Notes: generated by a model not told the origin, from the letters alone. Counted from the stretch's first letter, positions 27,715-37,346 are shown. The stretch is DNA of 64,000 nt from Streptomyces sp. 1222.5 (GCF_900105245.1 NZ_FNSZ01000001.1:3162001-3226000); one strand, 5' to 3'. A program made the numbers and translations.

Positions 27715-28827
27715 GTGCGGGACGAAGAGCGCGGCACACGGGAGCTGCCGGCCGGGGACGGGGGTGCCCCCTGGCCGACCGGCGCCGAGACGTCCGGGGA
27801 AGGCCCGCAGGCCGGTTCCCGGCGCATGGCGGACGGCATCGACGGCATCCCCGACCAGGCCAGGCCCCACCCGGAGGACACCTCCGCGGGGGCCGGCCGT
27901 GACGGTGCCGTGCAGGGCACACCTTCACGGGGACGCGGCGGGTCCGCCTCCGCCGGCCGTGCGAAGGCGGGGCCTCGGGGAAGGGCAACGGGCGGGCAGA
28001 TGAGCGAGCACGAGCGGAACGCCGAGGACGACGCGCCGGGCGCGGAGGCCGTGCAGGCCCCCCACCACGACCCGCAGGACCGCAGCGGGGCGCGCGCGAT
28101 GTTCGTCGAGCTGCGCAAGCTGAACGCGGGCAGCGCGGAGTACGCGGAGCTGCGCAACAAGCTCGTCCGGATGCACCTGCCGCTCGTCGAGCACCTGGCG
28201 CGCCGCTTCCGCAACCGCGGCGAGCCGCTGGACGACCTGACCCAGGTCGCCACGATCGGCCTGATCAAGTCGGTCGACCGCTTCGACCCCGAGCGCGGCG
28301 TGGAGTTCTCCACGTACGCCACCCCGACCGTCGTCGGCGAGATCAAGCGGCACTTCCGCGACAAGGGCTGGGCGGTCCGCGTGCCGCGCCGGCTTCAGGA
28401 ACTGCGGCTCGCGCTGACCACGGCCACCGCCGAGCTGTCCCAGCTGCACGGCCGCTCCCCGACGGTCCACGAGCTGGCCGAGAAGCTCGCCATCTCCGAG
28501 GAGGAGGTCCTGGAGGGACTGGAGTCCGCGAACGCGTACTCCACCCTGTCCCTGGACGTCCCCGACACCGACGACGAGTCCCCGGCGGTCGCGGACACCC
28601 TCGGCGCCGAGGACGAGGCGCTCGAGGGCGTGGAGTACCGCGAGTCCCTCAAGCCGCTGCTGGAGGATCTGCCGCCGCGGGAGAAGCGCATCCTGCTGCT
28701 GCGCTTCTTCGGCAACATGACGCAGTCGCAGATCGCGCAGGAGGTCGGCATCTCGCAGATGCACGTCTCCCGGCTGCTCGCCCGCACGCTGGCCCAGCTG
28801 CGGGAGAAGCTGCTCGTGGAGGAGTAG
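27715..28827 (+). CDS. sigH: Stress-response sigma factor SigH (SigB/SigF family), 370 aa
   Basis: A group 3 sigma factor. Region 2 is clear (LPLVEHLARRFRNRGEPLDD, QVATIGLIKSVDRFDPERGV, FSTYATPTVVGEIKRHFRD), followed by region 3 and region 4 (LPPREKRILLLRFFGNMTQS, QIAQEVGISQMHVSRLLAR). It directs RNA polymerase to osmotic and developmental stress promoters. The N-terminal extension of about 95-120 residues before the sigma domain is low-complexity. In-frame starts exist at GTG 27715, ATG 27826 and ATG 28000. S. coelicolor SigH is known to exist as several size forms, so more than one may be used. The gap to the membrane protein gene contains a possible hairpin around 28822-28855. Confidence 0.93.
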   Translation: MRDEERGTRELPAGDGGAPWPTGAETSGEGPQAGSRRMADGIDGIPDQARPHPEDTSAGAGRDGAVQGTPSRGRGGSASAGRAKAGPRGRATGGQMSEHERNAEDDAPGAEAVQAPHHDPQDRSGARAMFVELRKLNAGSAEYAELRNKLVRMHLPLVEHLARRFRNRGEPLDDLTQVATIGLIKSVDRFDPERGVEFSTYATPTVVGEIKRHFRDKGWAVRVPRRLQELRLALTTATAELSQLHGRSPTVHELAEKLAISEEEVLEGLESANAYSTLSLDVPDTDDESPAVADTLGAEDEALEGVEYRESLKPLLEDLPPREKRILLLRFFGNMTQSQIAQEVGISQMHVSRLLARTLAQLREKLLVEE

Positions 28828-28849
28828 GGCGCAGGAGTGGGGCGCCCGC

Positions 28850-29302
28850 CTACTCGGACCGGCCCGGTCCCTTGATACCGAGGGCCCGGGTCGTCTCGCC
28901 GTTGACGAGGAGCACCAGCGCCGCCACGGCGACCACCGCGAGGGCGATACCGGCCGGGATGGCCATGCTGTTCGACTGAAGCAGGCTGTAGGCCACCGGC
29001 AGGGCCATGATCTGCGTGATCACGGCAGGGCCCCGGCTCCAGCCGCGGCGCAGCAGCAATCCGCGCGCGGCGAGCAGCGGAAGCAGCCCGAGCACGGCCA
29101 GCGTGATGCCCAGGGTCACGGCCTGCTGCCGGTCGTCCGGATCACCGGTGATCCCGAGGACGAGCACCCACAGACCGCCGGCCACCAGGGCGGCGCCCTC
29201 CAGTCCGGCCAGCGCCGCCGCGTACGTCAGCCGGCGCGGACGCGGTCCTTCGGCCACGGCTGCGTCGGCGGTGTCGGGTGCGGGCTTCTGGTCACTGCTC
29301 AC
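28850..29302 (-). CDS. Small membrane protein with four predicted helices, 150 aa
   Basis: A hydrophilic N-terminal 25 residues precede four hydrophobic helices (LAGLEGAALVAGGLWVLVLG, LGITLAVLGLLPLLAARGLL, ITQIMALPVAYSLLQS, IPAGIALAVVAVAALVLLV). It is conserved in Streptomyces next to sigH as far as I recall, and its function is unknown. It starts with GTG at 29302 and is convergent with sigH. Confidence 0.88.
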   Translation of the reverse strand: MSSDQKPAPDTADAAVAEGPRPRRLTYAAALAGLEGAALVAGGLWVLVLGITGDPDDRQQAVTLGITLAVLGLLPLLAARGLLLRRGWSRGPAVITQIMALPVAYSLLQSNSMAIPAGIALAVVAVAALVLLVNGETTRALGIKGPGRSE

Positions 29303-29529
29303 CCCAGAAGGGTAGCCGTCGGGCCGCCGCGGACGGGGTGGGGTCGCCCTCAGGTCACCGACAGGTCAACGGTCCGATCGACTGCCTGGCCACCCTCCGG
29401 GTCACCTGCCGGCACCGGCCGGCGGCTTGCAGTCGATACGCCCCGAGTGTCCAGCCTCACGCCCTCCCCTCTTACCGGATCCCTACCTCGGTCTGGGCCG
29501 GGTACCACCCAGTAGGTACGCTGCCATGC

Positions 29530-30498
29530 ATGCGTGCACTTCTCGTGGTCAATCCGGCGGCAACCACCACAAGCGCACGCAGGCGTGATGTCCTGATCCA
29601 CGCGCTGGCCAGTGAGATGAAGCTGGAGGCGGTCACCACCGAGTACCGCGGCCACGCCCGGGACCTCGGACGGCAGGCGGCGGAGAGCGACGACATCGAC
29701 ATGGTCGTGGCCCTCGGCGGCGACGGCACGGTGAACGAAGTGGTCAACGGCCTGCTGCACGCCGGCCCCGCCCCCGACCGGCTGCCCGGCCTCGCCGTCG
29801 TCCCCGGTGGTTCCACCAACGTCTTCGCCCGGGCCCTGGGCCTGCCCAACGATCCCGTCGAGGCCACCGGCGCCCTGCTGGACGCCCTGCGCGAGAACCG
29901 GGAACGGATCGTCGGCCTGGGCCTGACCTCCGGCACGCCGGGTACCGAGGACGAGGCGGTCCCGGACCGCTGGTTCACCTTCAACGCGGGGCTCGGCTTC
30001 GACGCGGGCGTGGTGGGCCGGGTCGAGCAGCAGCGCGAGCGCGGCAAGAAGTCGACGCACGCGCTGTACGTACGTCAGGTGGTGCGGCAGTTCCTCGGCG
30101 AGCCGCACCGCCGACACGGCACGATCACGCTCGACCAGCCCGGTGCGGACCCGATCGAGGATCTGGTCGTCGCCATAGTCTCGAACACGTCCCCGTGGAC
30201 GTTCCTCGGCAATCGAGCCATGTACACGTCACCGAAGGCCTCGTTCGACACGGGCATCGACGTACTCGGCCTCAGCCGTCTGTCGACGGCCGCCGTCGCC
30301 CGGTATGGCACCCAGTTGCTCACTTCGTCCCCCGAGCGGGGACCTCATGGCAAGCATGCGGTCTCACTGCACGATCTGGACCGCTTCACCTTGCATTCGA
30401 AGGCTCCCCTGCCCCTCCAGATGGACGGTGACCACCTGGGGCTGCGAACGAGCGTGACGTTCACAGGCGTACGCCGCGCACTGCGTGTGATTGTGTGA
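29530..30498 (+). CDS. Diacylglycerol/lipid kinase family protein, 322 aa
   Basis: The protein has the DAGK catalytic fold with nucleotide-binding VVALGGDGTVNEVVNGL and VVPGGSTNVFARALGLP, then the second lobe with FNAGLGFDAGVVGRVEQQR and a C-terminal DGDHLG motif. It should phosphorylate diacylglycerol or a related lipid in phospholipid turnover, or a sphingoid-like substrate. The ATG at 29530 has no clear ribosome-binding site, and TAGGTA lies about 15 bases upstream, so the message may be leaderless. Confidence 0.92.
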   Translation: MRALLVVNPAATTTSARRRDVLIHALASEMKLEAVTTEYRGHARDLGRQAAESDDIDMVVALGGDGTVNEVVNGLLHAGPAPDRLPGLAVVPGGSTNVFARALGLPNDPVEATGALLDALRENRERIVGLGLTSGTPGTEDEAVPDRWFTFNAGLGFDAGVVGRVEQQRERGKKSTHALYVRQVVRQFLGEPHRRHGTITLDQPGADPIEDLVVAIVSNTSPWTFLGNRAMYTSPKASFDTGIDVLGLSRLSTAAVARYGTQLLTSSPERGPHGKHAVSLHDLDRFTLHSKAPLPLQMDGDHLGLRTSVTFTGVRRALRVIV

Positions 30499-30819
30499 GC
30501 GGAACGGGCGAAAGTCCTTTCACTCGAACGTTTAGACCAGGGTCCACCCCATGGAAGTACGGCTGTGACCCAGTCGACACCGAGGAATCAAAAAAAACTT
30601 TCCGGAAGGGGTTGTATCCGCCGCTGAGGTTTGCGAGTCTCTACGTGGTGATCGGGACGGCCCGCAGGACCGGCCTCCACTGATCACCAGAACCCCTCTT
30701 CAAACCAAGGACCACGCCGGGTGAAGACTCGGCGGTCGGCCCTTCACTTGTTGAGGGATTCGTGAAAGCGTTCACATTCACAAGCAACTTGCACGTAATA
30801 CCAAGGAGAGGTAGCAGCC
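30499..30819. other. Upstream region of wblE
   Basis: No gene is supported in these 321 bases. Notable content is an A-tract near 30588-30597, unusual in this genome, and a palindrome at 30762-30775. The wblE ribosome-binding site (AAGGAGAGG) lies at the right end. I could not fit a convincing sigma-R promoter here. Confidence 0.55.
30762..30775 (+). promoter_or_regulatory. Palindrome upstream of wblE (candidate operator)
   Basis: GTGAA-AGCG-TTCAC is a perfect 5-bp dyad with a 4-bp spacer, 45 bases before the wblE start and probably within its promoter or leader. The binding protein is unknown; the sequence is loosely like LacI-family sites. Confidence 0.45.
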
Positions 30820-31077
30820 ATGGACTGGCGTCACAACGCCGTTTGCCGCGAGGAAGACCCCGAGCTCTTCTTCCCCATCGGCAACACCGGTCCTGCGCTG
30901 CTGCAGATCGAGGAAGCCAAGGCCGTCTGCCGTCGCTGCCCGGTTATCGAGCAGTGCCTGCAGTGGGCGCTCGAGTCCGGTCAGGACTCCGGCGTCTGGG
31001 GTGGTCTCAGCGAGGACGAGCGTCGCGCCATGAAGCGCCGTGCCGCCCGCAACCGGGCCCGTCAGGCCTCCGCCTGA
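30820..31077 (+). CDS. wblE: WhiB-family iron-sulfur regulator WblE, 85 aa
   Basis: A WhiB-like protein with four cysteines for a [4Fe-4S] cluster (AVCREE, then AVCRRCPVIEQC), the family turn GVWGGLSEDERR and a basic C-terminal tail (MKRRAARNRARQ) for DNA binding. WhiB proteins bind region 4 of the principal sigma factor and respond to redox signals. This member is the WhiB1/WblE type, which is essential or near-essential in actinomycetes. A strong ribosome-binding site and a clear intrinsic terminator mark a monocistronic unit. Confidence 0.97.
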   Translation: MDWRHNAVCREEDPELFFPIGNTGPALLQIEEAKAVCRRCPVIEQCLQWALESGQDSGVWGGLSEDERRAMKRRAARNRARQASA

Positions 31078-31204
31078 CACACCCACCCCTGCTGACAGCC
31101 TGAGCTTGGCGGCGCGTGCAGCACGCACGCATCTCCCGCCCCCGAGCCGCAGCGCGCAGTATCCCCCGATGCGCTTAGCGATTTAGCGGAGCAGCAACGA
31201 GCAC

Positions 31205-31237
31205 AAGCCTCGGACCCATGGCGGTCCGGGGCTTTTT
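31205..31237 (+). terminator. Intrinsic terminator of wblE
   Basis: AAGCCTCGGACC (31205-31216) pairs with GGTCCGGGGCTT (31223-31234) with one G-T pair and a 6-base loop, running straight into TTTTT. Confidence 0.92.
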
Positions 31238-31312
31238 GCTGTCCCGGTCCCCGCCCGAACCCAACTGCCCATCCCCGCGGGCTCGTCGCTCGGTTCCCGG
31301 CAGGCCGGCCGC

Positions 31313-32788
31313 TCACTTCTGCGCCAGGACCGGGATGTCCAGGATCACCCGCGTCCCCCGCTCCGGGGCCGGCACCATGTCGAACGAGCCGCCCAACTCG
31401 CCCTCCACCAGGGTCCGTACGATCTGCAGGCCCAGGTTTCCCGAGCGGTGCGGGTCGAAGCCCTCGGGCAGGCCGACGCCGTCGTCCTGGACGGTGACGA
31501 GGAGGCGGGCCTCCTTGGTGGTGCCACCGCGGACGGCGGAGACCTCGACCGTGCCGGTGTCGCCCTGACGGAAGCCGTGTTCGAGGGCGTTCTGCAGCAC
31601 CTCGGTGAGGACCATCGACAACGGGGTGGCGACCTCGGCGTCGAGTATCCCGAACCGGCCGGTGCGCCGGCCGGTCACCTTGCCCGGCGAGATCTCGGCG
31701 ACCATCGCCAGCACCCGGTCGGCGATGTCGTCGAACTCCACCCGCTCGTCCAGGTTCTGAGACAGCGTCTCATGGACGATGGCGATGGAGCCGACCCGTC
31801 GTACGGCCTCCTCCAGGGCCTCCCGGCCGCGCTCGGAATCGATGCGCCGGGCCTGGAGGCGGAGCAGGGCGGCGACCGTCTGGAGGTTGTTCTTCACCCG
31901 GTGGTGGATCTCCCGGATGGTCGCGTCCTTGGTGATCAACTCGCGCTCGCGGCGCCGGAGTTCCGTGACGTCCCGGCACAGCACCAGTGAACCGATGCGA
32001 GTGCCCTTGGGCTTGAGCGGGATGGCCCGGAACTGGATCACCCCGTCGTGGGCCTCGATCTCGAACTCGCGCGGGGCCCAGCCGCTGGCCACCTTGGCCA
32101 GCGCCTCGTCCACCGGCCCCCGGGATGGCGCCAGTTCCGCCGTGGTCCGCCCCAGGTGGTGACCGACCAGGTCGGCGGCAAGGCCCAGCCGGTGGTAGGC
32201 GGACAGGGCGTTCGGGGAGGCGTACTGGACGATGCCGTCCGCGTCCAGCCGGATGAGGCCGTCGCCGACGCGGGGCGAGGCGTCCATGTCGACCTGCTGG
32301 TCGGGGAAGGGGAACGAGCCGGCCGCGATCATCTGCGCGAGGTCCGAGGCGCTCTGGAGATAGGTGAGCTCCAGCCGGCTCGGGGTACGGACGGTGAGCA
32401 GGTTGGTGTTGCGGGCGATCACCCCGAGGACGCGGCCCTCACGCCGTACGGGGATGGACTCCACCCGTACCGGGACCTCCTCGCGCCACTCCGGGTCGCC
32501 CTCGCGCACGATCCGGCCCTCGTCCAGGGCCGCGTCCAGCATGGGCCGGCGCCCGCGCGGGACGAGATGGCCGACCATGTCGTCCTGGTAGGAGGTCGGA
32601 CCGGTGTTGGGGCGCATCTGCGCGACCGAGACGTACCGGGTGCCGTCGCGGGTGGGAACCCACAGGACCAGGTCGGCGAAGGAGAGGTCGGAGAGCAGCT
32701 GCCACTCCGAGACCAGCAGGTGGAGCCACTCGAGGTCGGAGTCGTCGAGGGCCGTGTGCTGGCGTACGAGTTCGTTCATGGAGGGCAC
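31313..32788 (-). CDS. PdtaS-like sensor histidine kinase, 491 aa
   Basis: A soluble histidine kinase of the HisKA_2 class. An N-terminal GAF-like sensor domain (residues 1-160) is followed by a PAS domain (GLIRLDADGIVQYASPNALS), the H-box IREIHHRVKNNLQTVAALLR and an ATPase domain (LTEVLQNALEHGF, VQDDGVGLPEGFD, NLGLQIVRTLV). This is the layout of mycobacterial PdtaS, whose partner PdtaR is an ANTAR RNA-binding antiterminator. No such partner is encoded nearby. There is no transmembrane segment. The start is GTG at 32788, with ATG at 32779 as an alternative. Confidence 0.93.
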   Translation of the reverse strand: MPSMNELVRQHTALDDSDLEWLHLLVSEWQLLSDLSFADLVLWVPTRDGTRYVSVAQMRPNTGPTSYQDDMVGHLVPRGRRPMLDAALDEGRIVREGDPEWREEVPVRVESIPVRREGRVLGVIARNTNLLTVRTPSRLELTYLQSASDLAQMIAAGSFPFPDQQVDMDASPRVGDGLIRLDADGIVQYASPNALSAYHRLGLAADLVGHHLGRTTAELAPSRGPVDEALAKVASGWAPREFEIEAHDGVIQFRAIPLKPKGTRIGSLVLCRDVTELRRRERELITKDATIREIHHRVKNNLQTVAALLRLQARRIDSERGREALEEAVRRVGSIAIVHETLSQNLDERVEFDDIADRVLAMVAEISPGKVTGRRTGRFGILDAEVATPLSMVLTEVLQNALEHGFRQGDTGTVEVSAVRGGTTKEARLLVTVQDDGVGLPEGFDPHRSGNLGLQIVRTLVEGELGGSFDMVPAPERGTRVILDIPVLAQK

Positions 32789-33015
32789 GGTGCGAGCGTA
32801 CCCGCGGCTTCGCGGTGGCCGGAAAACACCCGCGGGCCGCGGCGCCTGGAAGGGACCCTCAACCCTCCCGGCACCGCAGCCCGGAGCATCATCGGCCGTG
32901 GGGTGTGCGGTCCCGGTCGGCCGAAGGTCGAGGAGCCGGGGCAGTCAGGGCAGAGAGCGCCGGTTCCTCGATCCGCCTTCCTGTGCGGGGAAGACGGAGG
33001 CTTGTTCACTTGGAT

Positions 33016-33031
33016 TGTGGACTAGACCACG
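33016..33031. promoter_or_regulatory. DasR-type site (dre), distal to nagB
   Basis: The core TGGACTAGACCA differs from the dre core TGGTCTAGACCA at one position and is extended to the palindrome GTGGACTAGACCAC. It is 203 bp from the second site and could be used for looping or for a separate transcript (inference). Confidence 0.65.
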
Positions 33032-33218
33032 AAGGCGTGTCCATGGTGCGGCGGCCTGCGCGTTCGAGCGATGGCACGCGATGCCACGCAGCCTAGCCCG
33101 CCCCGGCCGGTCATGGGGCCGGATGACCGCGGCAATTTCCGCGGGCGCCCGTGGTTTCCCTTGGGGCACCTGGGAGGAGACGCCTTTCGGGGGCGCCCTC
33201 GAACGCCGATTCTGTTAG

Positions 33219-33234
33219 ATTGGTCTAAACCACA
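33219..33234 (+). promoter_or_regulatory. DasR-type site (dre) in the nagB promoter
   Basis: ATTGGTCTAAACCACA matches the dre consensus A[CT]TGGTCTAGACCA[GC]T at 14 of 16 positions and lies 39 bases before the nagB start codon. DasR repression, relieved by glucosamine-6-phosphate, is known for nagB in S. coelicolor. Confidence 0.85.
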
Positions 33235-33273
33235 TAGAGACGCACGAGCCCACTTCAGAACGGCAGGCCCAGC

Positions 33274-34059
33274 GTGGAAGTTGTCATCGTTCCGGATGCC
33301 GCGGCGGGCGGCGAGCTGATCGCCGAGGCCATGGCGCAGCTGCTGCGACGCAAGCCCGACGCCGTGCTCGGCGTGGCCACCGGCTCCACCCCACTGCCCG
33401 TCTACCAGGCCCTGACCGCGAAGGTGCGCTCCGGCGCCGTGGACACCTCGCGGGCGCGGATCGCCCAGCTCGACGAGTACGTGGGGCTGCCCGCCGACCA
33501 CCCGGAGTCGTACCGCTCTGTACTGCGCCGGGAGGTGCTGGAGCCGCTCGGGATCGGCATGGACGCGTTCATGGGCCCTGACGGCACGGCCGCGGACGTT
33601 CAGGCGGCGTGCGAGGCGTACGACCGGGAACTCGTCGCGGCCGGCGGCGTCGACCTCCAGCTGCTCGGCATCGGGACCGACGGGCACATCGGGTTCAACG
33701 AGCCGTGCTCCTCGCTCGCCTCGCGCACCCGCATCAAGACGCTGACCGAGCAGACCCGCGTCGACAACGCGCGCTTCTTCGACGGTGACATCGAGCAGGT
33801 CCCGCACCACGTCATCACCCAGGGCATCGGCACGATCCTTGAGGCCCGGCACCTGGTGCTGCTGGCGACCGGCGAGGGCAAGGCGGACGCCGTCGCGGCG
33901 ACCGTCGAGGGACCGGTCGCCGCGGTCTGCCCGGCCTCCGCGCTCCAGCTCCACCCGCACGCCACGGTGGTCGTCGACGAGGCGGCCGCGAGCAAGCTCA
34001 AGCTGGCCGACTACTTCCGCCACACCTACGCGCACAAGCCGGAGTGGCAGGGGATCTGA
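33274..34059 (+). CDS. nagB: Glucosamine-6-phosphate deaminase NagB, 261 aa
   Basis: NagB converts glucosamine-6-phosphate to fructose-6-phosphate and ammonia, the step that brings chitin-derived amino sugar into glycolysis. The phosphate-binding motif LGVATGSTPLPVYQAL is present, along with the catalytic Asp of QLDEYVGLPADHPESY and the active-site segment GIGTDGHIGFNEP. The length is normal, and it starts with GTG. Control by DasR is supported by the dre site in front of it, and dasR itself is the next gene downstream. Confidence 0.97.
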   Translation: MEVVIVPDAAAGGELIAEAMAQLLRRKPDAVLGVATGSTPLPVYQALTAKVRSGAVDTSRARIAQLDEYVGLPADHPESYRSVLRREVLEPLGIGMDAFMGPDGTAADVQAACEAYDRELVAAGGVDLQLLGIGTDGHIGFNEPCSSLASRTRIKTLTEQTRVDNARFFDGDIEQVPHHVITQGIGTILEARHLVLLATGEGKADAVAATVEGPVAAVCPASALQLHPHATVVVDEAAASKLKLADYFRHTYAHKPEWQGI

Positions 34060-34107
34060 CCGCAGCGGCGGCGGCGCGGCCGGGGCGTCGCCGCACGCAC
34101 TGCCCCT

Positions 34108-35024
<917 letters not shown>

Positions 35025-35162
35025 CCCCGGCGGCATCTCTTCACACCGCCACCCCGAAATCGGCATACCGATATCCGGACGAGGTCTTCCCGTGCACTGA
35101 TCCCGTCACCTAGATTGCCTGCGCATTACACGCGTGATCAGCAAGGGGACGGGAGCCGTGGC

Positions 35163-35426
35163 ATGTCCGAAACACCTCAAGTGAGACCTCCGGTGGTGAC
35201 ACCGGTCCGGGTCGTCATCGGCCTGTGTCTGGTGGCGCCCTTCGTCGCGATGCTGTGGCTCGGTTCGTACGCCAAGACGGACCCCACGTTCATCGGGATC
35301 CCGTTCTTCTACTGGTACCAGATGCTCTGGGTGCTGATCTCCACCGCGCTCACGATGACCGCGTACAAGCTGTGGCAGCACGACCAGCGTTCCCGCAACG
35401 GTGCGAAGGGGGGTGCCGCGCAGTGA
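35163..35426 (+). CDS. DUF3311 small membrane protein, symporter partner, 87 aa
   Basis: Two transmembrane helices (VVIGLCLVAPFVAMLWLGSY, YWYQMLWVLISTALTMTAY) flank a short loop with FIGIPFFYW, the DUF3311 pattern. Members are found immediately before sodium:solute symporters and probably form a small subunit. The stop overlaps the symporter start by 4 bases. TAGATT at 35112-35117 could be its -10, and a dyad ATCGG-N4-CCGAT (35059-35072) lies further upstream. Confidence 0.93.
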   Translation: MSETPQVRPPVVTPVRVVIGLCLVAPFVAMLWLGSYAKTDPTFIGIPFFYWYQMLWVLISTALTMTAYKLWQHDQRSRNGAKGGAAQ

Positions 35427-37051
35427 AGGACGGGGTCAACGGCGTCGCGCTCGGCGTCTTCATCTTCTTCTTCCTGGCCGTCACGGTCATGGGCTTCCTG
35501 GCCGCGCGCTGGCGCCGGGCCGAGAACGAGCACTCCCTGGACGAATGGGGCCTGGGCGGCCGGTCGTTCGGCACCTGGGTCACCTGGTTCCTGCTGGGCG
35601 GTGACCTGTACACGGCCTACACCTTCGTCGCCGTCCCGGCGGCGATCTACGCGGCGGGCGCGTCCGGCTTCTTCGCGGTGCCGTACACGATCCTGGTGTA
35701 CCCGCTGATCTTCACCTTCCTGCCCCGCCTGTGGTCCGTGTCCCACAAGCACGGCTATGTCACCACCTCCGACTTCGTGCGCGGCCGGTTCGGCTCGAAG
35801 GGCCTGTCGCTGGCGGTGGCGCTCACCGGCATCCTGGCGACGATGCCGTACATCGCGCTGCAGCTCGTGGGCATCCAGGCGGTGCTCGACGTGATGGGCG
35901 TCGGCGGCGGCGAGAACACCAACTGGTTCGTGAAGGACCTCCCGCTGCTCATCGCCTTCGGTGTGCTCGCGGCCTACACGTACTCCTCCGGCCTGCGCGC
36001 GCCCGCGCTGATCGCGTTCGTCAAGGACGCGCTGATCTACATCGTCATCGCGGTGGCGATCATCTACATCCCGATCAAGCTGGGCGGCTTCGACGACGTC
36101 TTCGCCAAGGCGGGCGGCGCGTTCAGCCAGGTCAACCCCGCCACCGGCAAGCCGCGCGGCGCGCTCGTCCCGCCCGAGGCGGGCCAGTGGACGTACGCCA
36201 CGCTGGCGCTCGGCTCGGCCCTCGCGCTGTTCATGTACCCGCACTCGATCACCGCGACCCTGTCGTCCAGGAGCCGTGAGGTGATCCGCCGGAACACCAC
36301 GATCCTGCCGCTGTACTCGCTCATGCTGGGCCTGCTGGCGCTGCTGGGCTTCATGGCGATCGCGGCCGGGGTGAAGGTGACCAACGGGCAGCTGGCGATC
36401 CCGCAGCTGTTCGAGGACATGTTCCCGGACTGGTTCGCGGGCGTGGCCTTCGCGGCGATCGGCATCGGCGCGCTCGTGCCGGCGGCGATCATGTCCATCG
36501 CAGCGGCCAACCTCTTCACCCGCAACATCTACAAGGACTTCATCAAGCCGGACGCCACGCCCAAGCAGGAGGCCCAGGTCTCCAAGATCGTGTCGCTGCT
36601 GGTGAAGGTGGGCGCGCTGGTCTTCGTCCTCACCATGGACAAGACGGTCGCCATCAACTTCCAGCTGCTGGGCGGCATCTGGATCCTGCAGACCTTCCCG
36701 GCCCTGGTGGGCGGCCTGTTCACCCGCTGGTTCCACCGCTGGGCGCTGCTGGCCGGCTGGGCGGTCGGCATGGTGTACGGCACGGTCGCCGCGTACGGGG
36801 TGGCCTCGCCGACGCAGAAGCACTTCGGCGGCTCCGCGAAGGAGATCCCGGGTATCGGCGAGATCGGGTACATCGGTCTCACCGCGTTCGTCCTGAACGT
36901 CGTCGTCACCGTGGTCCTGACCTTCGTCCTGAAGGCCGTGAAGGCCCCCGAGGGCCTCGACCAGACCCGGCCGGAGGACTACACCGCGGACGCCGGCGAC
37001 CCGGGCGTCCAGGTGGAGCTGCCGCCGGCGACGGCGGGCACCGGTCACTGA
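35423..37051 (+). CDS. Sodium:solute symporter (MctP-like monocarboxylate permease), 542 aa
   Basis: A 13-helix transporter of the SSS family (LGGRSFGTWVTWFLLGGDLY, RLWSVSHKHGYVTTSDFVRG, GIGALVPAAIMSIAAANLFTR). The closest-sounding relatives import monocarboxylates such as pyruvate, lactate or acetate, but the substrate is an inference. The GTG start at 35423 overlaps the DUF3311 stop, so the two are made together. A perfect 15-bp hairpin follows the stop. Confidence 0.94.
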   Translation: MKDGVNGVALGVFIFFFLAVTVMGFLAARWRRAENEHSLDEWGLGGRSFGTWVTWFLLGGDLYTAYTFVAVPAAIYAAGASGFFAVPYTILVYPLIFTFLPRLWSVSHKHGYVTTSDFVRGRFGSKGLSLAVALTGILATMPYIALQLVGIQAVLDVMGVGGGENTNWFVKDLPLLIAFGVLAAYTYSSGLRAPALIAFVKDALIYIVIAVAIIYIPIKLGGFDDVFAKAGGAFSQVNPATGKPRGALVPPEAGQWTYATLALGSALALFMYPHSITATLSSRSREVIRRNTTILPLYSLMLGLLALLGFMAIAAGVKVTNGQLAIPQLFEDMFPDWFAGVAFAAIGIGALVPAAIMSIAAANLFTRNIYKDFIKPDATPKQEAQVSKIVSLLVKVGALVFVLTMDKTVAINFQLLGGIWILQTFPALVGGLFTRWFHRWALLAGWAVGMVYGTVAAYGVASPTQKHFGGSAKEIPGIGEIGYIGLTAFVLNVVVTVVLTFVLKAVKAPEGLDQTRPEDYTADAGDPGVQVELPPATAGTGH

Positions 37052-37063
37052 GCGACAGCCGCG

Positions 37064-37098
37064 CGACGGGCCGCCGGAGGGGATCCGGCGGCCCGTCG
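37064..37098 (+). terminator. Terminator of the symporter operon
   Basis: CGACGGGCCGCCGGA (37064-37078) pairs perfectly with TCCGGCGGCCCGTCG (37084-37098) around GGGGA, 13 bases after the stop. Confidence 0.82.
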
Positions 37099-37190
37099 TC
37101 GTTCCCGCCCGGCACACCGCCGCCGCCCGGGCAGGCGGCCGGCGACATCACTCTTCTCACCTACCAGTTGACGCTCTGAAACCGACGGCG

Positions 37191-37237
37191 ACACAACATC
37201 TGGGGGTGGCGTGGCGGGCGAGCACAAGATGTATGCT
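37191..37237 (+). promoter_or_regulatory. Two NrdR boxes and promoter of the nrdAB operon
   Basis: ACACAACATCTGGGGG (37191-37206) and GCACAAGATGTATGCT (37222-37237) resemble the 16-bp NrdR box. They start 31 bp apart, three helical turns, as is usual for NrdR box pairs. The second overlaps a possible -10 (TATGCT at 37233-37238), so NrdR bound with dATP would block the promoter directly. Confidence 0.8.
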
Positions 37238-37243
37238 CATCCT

Positions 37244-37346
37244 CGCTGTCGCCGCAGGGGAATCCGGTGCGAATCCGGAACTGTCCCGCAACGGTGTACT
37301 TGCGTGTCTCCGCACGCCTGTTCAGTCCGAGGACCTGCCGCCAGCG
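37244..37346 (+). ncRNA. Adenosylcobalamin riboswitch upstream of nrdA
   Basis: The cobalamin aptamer core is plain: GGGGAATCCGGTGCGAATCC, then CTGTCCCGCAACGGTG, then the B12 box CAGTCCGAGGACCTGCC at 37323-37339. The closing stem P1 can form between CGCTG (37244-37248) and CAGCG (37342-37346). The following 134 bases up to the nrdA start form the expression platform. In S. coelicolor the class Ia nrdABS operon is repressed by coenzyme B12 through this type of riboswitch, so the class Ia enzyme is made when B12 for the class II enzyme is lacking. Confidence 0.95.

Larger units (their letters stand above)
32789..33273. other. Divergent regulatory region between the PdtaS-like kinase and nagB
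   Basis: No gene is supported in these 485 bases. The region carries two DasR-type sites (33016-33031 and 33219-33234). The first is about 240 bases upstream of nagB and the second about 40. Confidence 0.65.

Noticed and set aside
28822..28855. A terminator between sigH and the small membrane protein gene
   Set aside because: GAGTAGG/CCTACTC and GGGCGC/GCGCCC can pair but compete with each other, and the structure overlaps both stop codons, so I did not list it.
30580..30640. A sigma-R promoter upstream of wblE (GGAAT near the A-tract)
   Set aside because: The distance from GGAAT to the next GTT is 22 bases or more, outside the 18-19 base spacing needed.
35309..37117. A 602-residue minus-strand open frame over the symporter gene
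   Set aside because: It mirrors the third-position bias of the symporter and has no recognisable motif.
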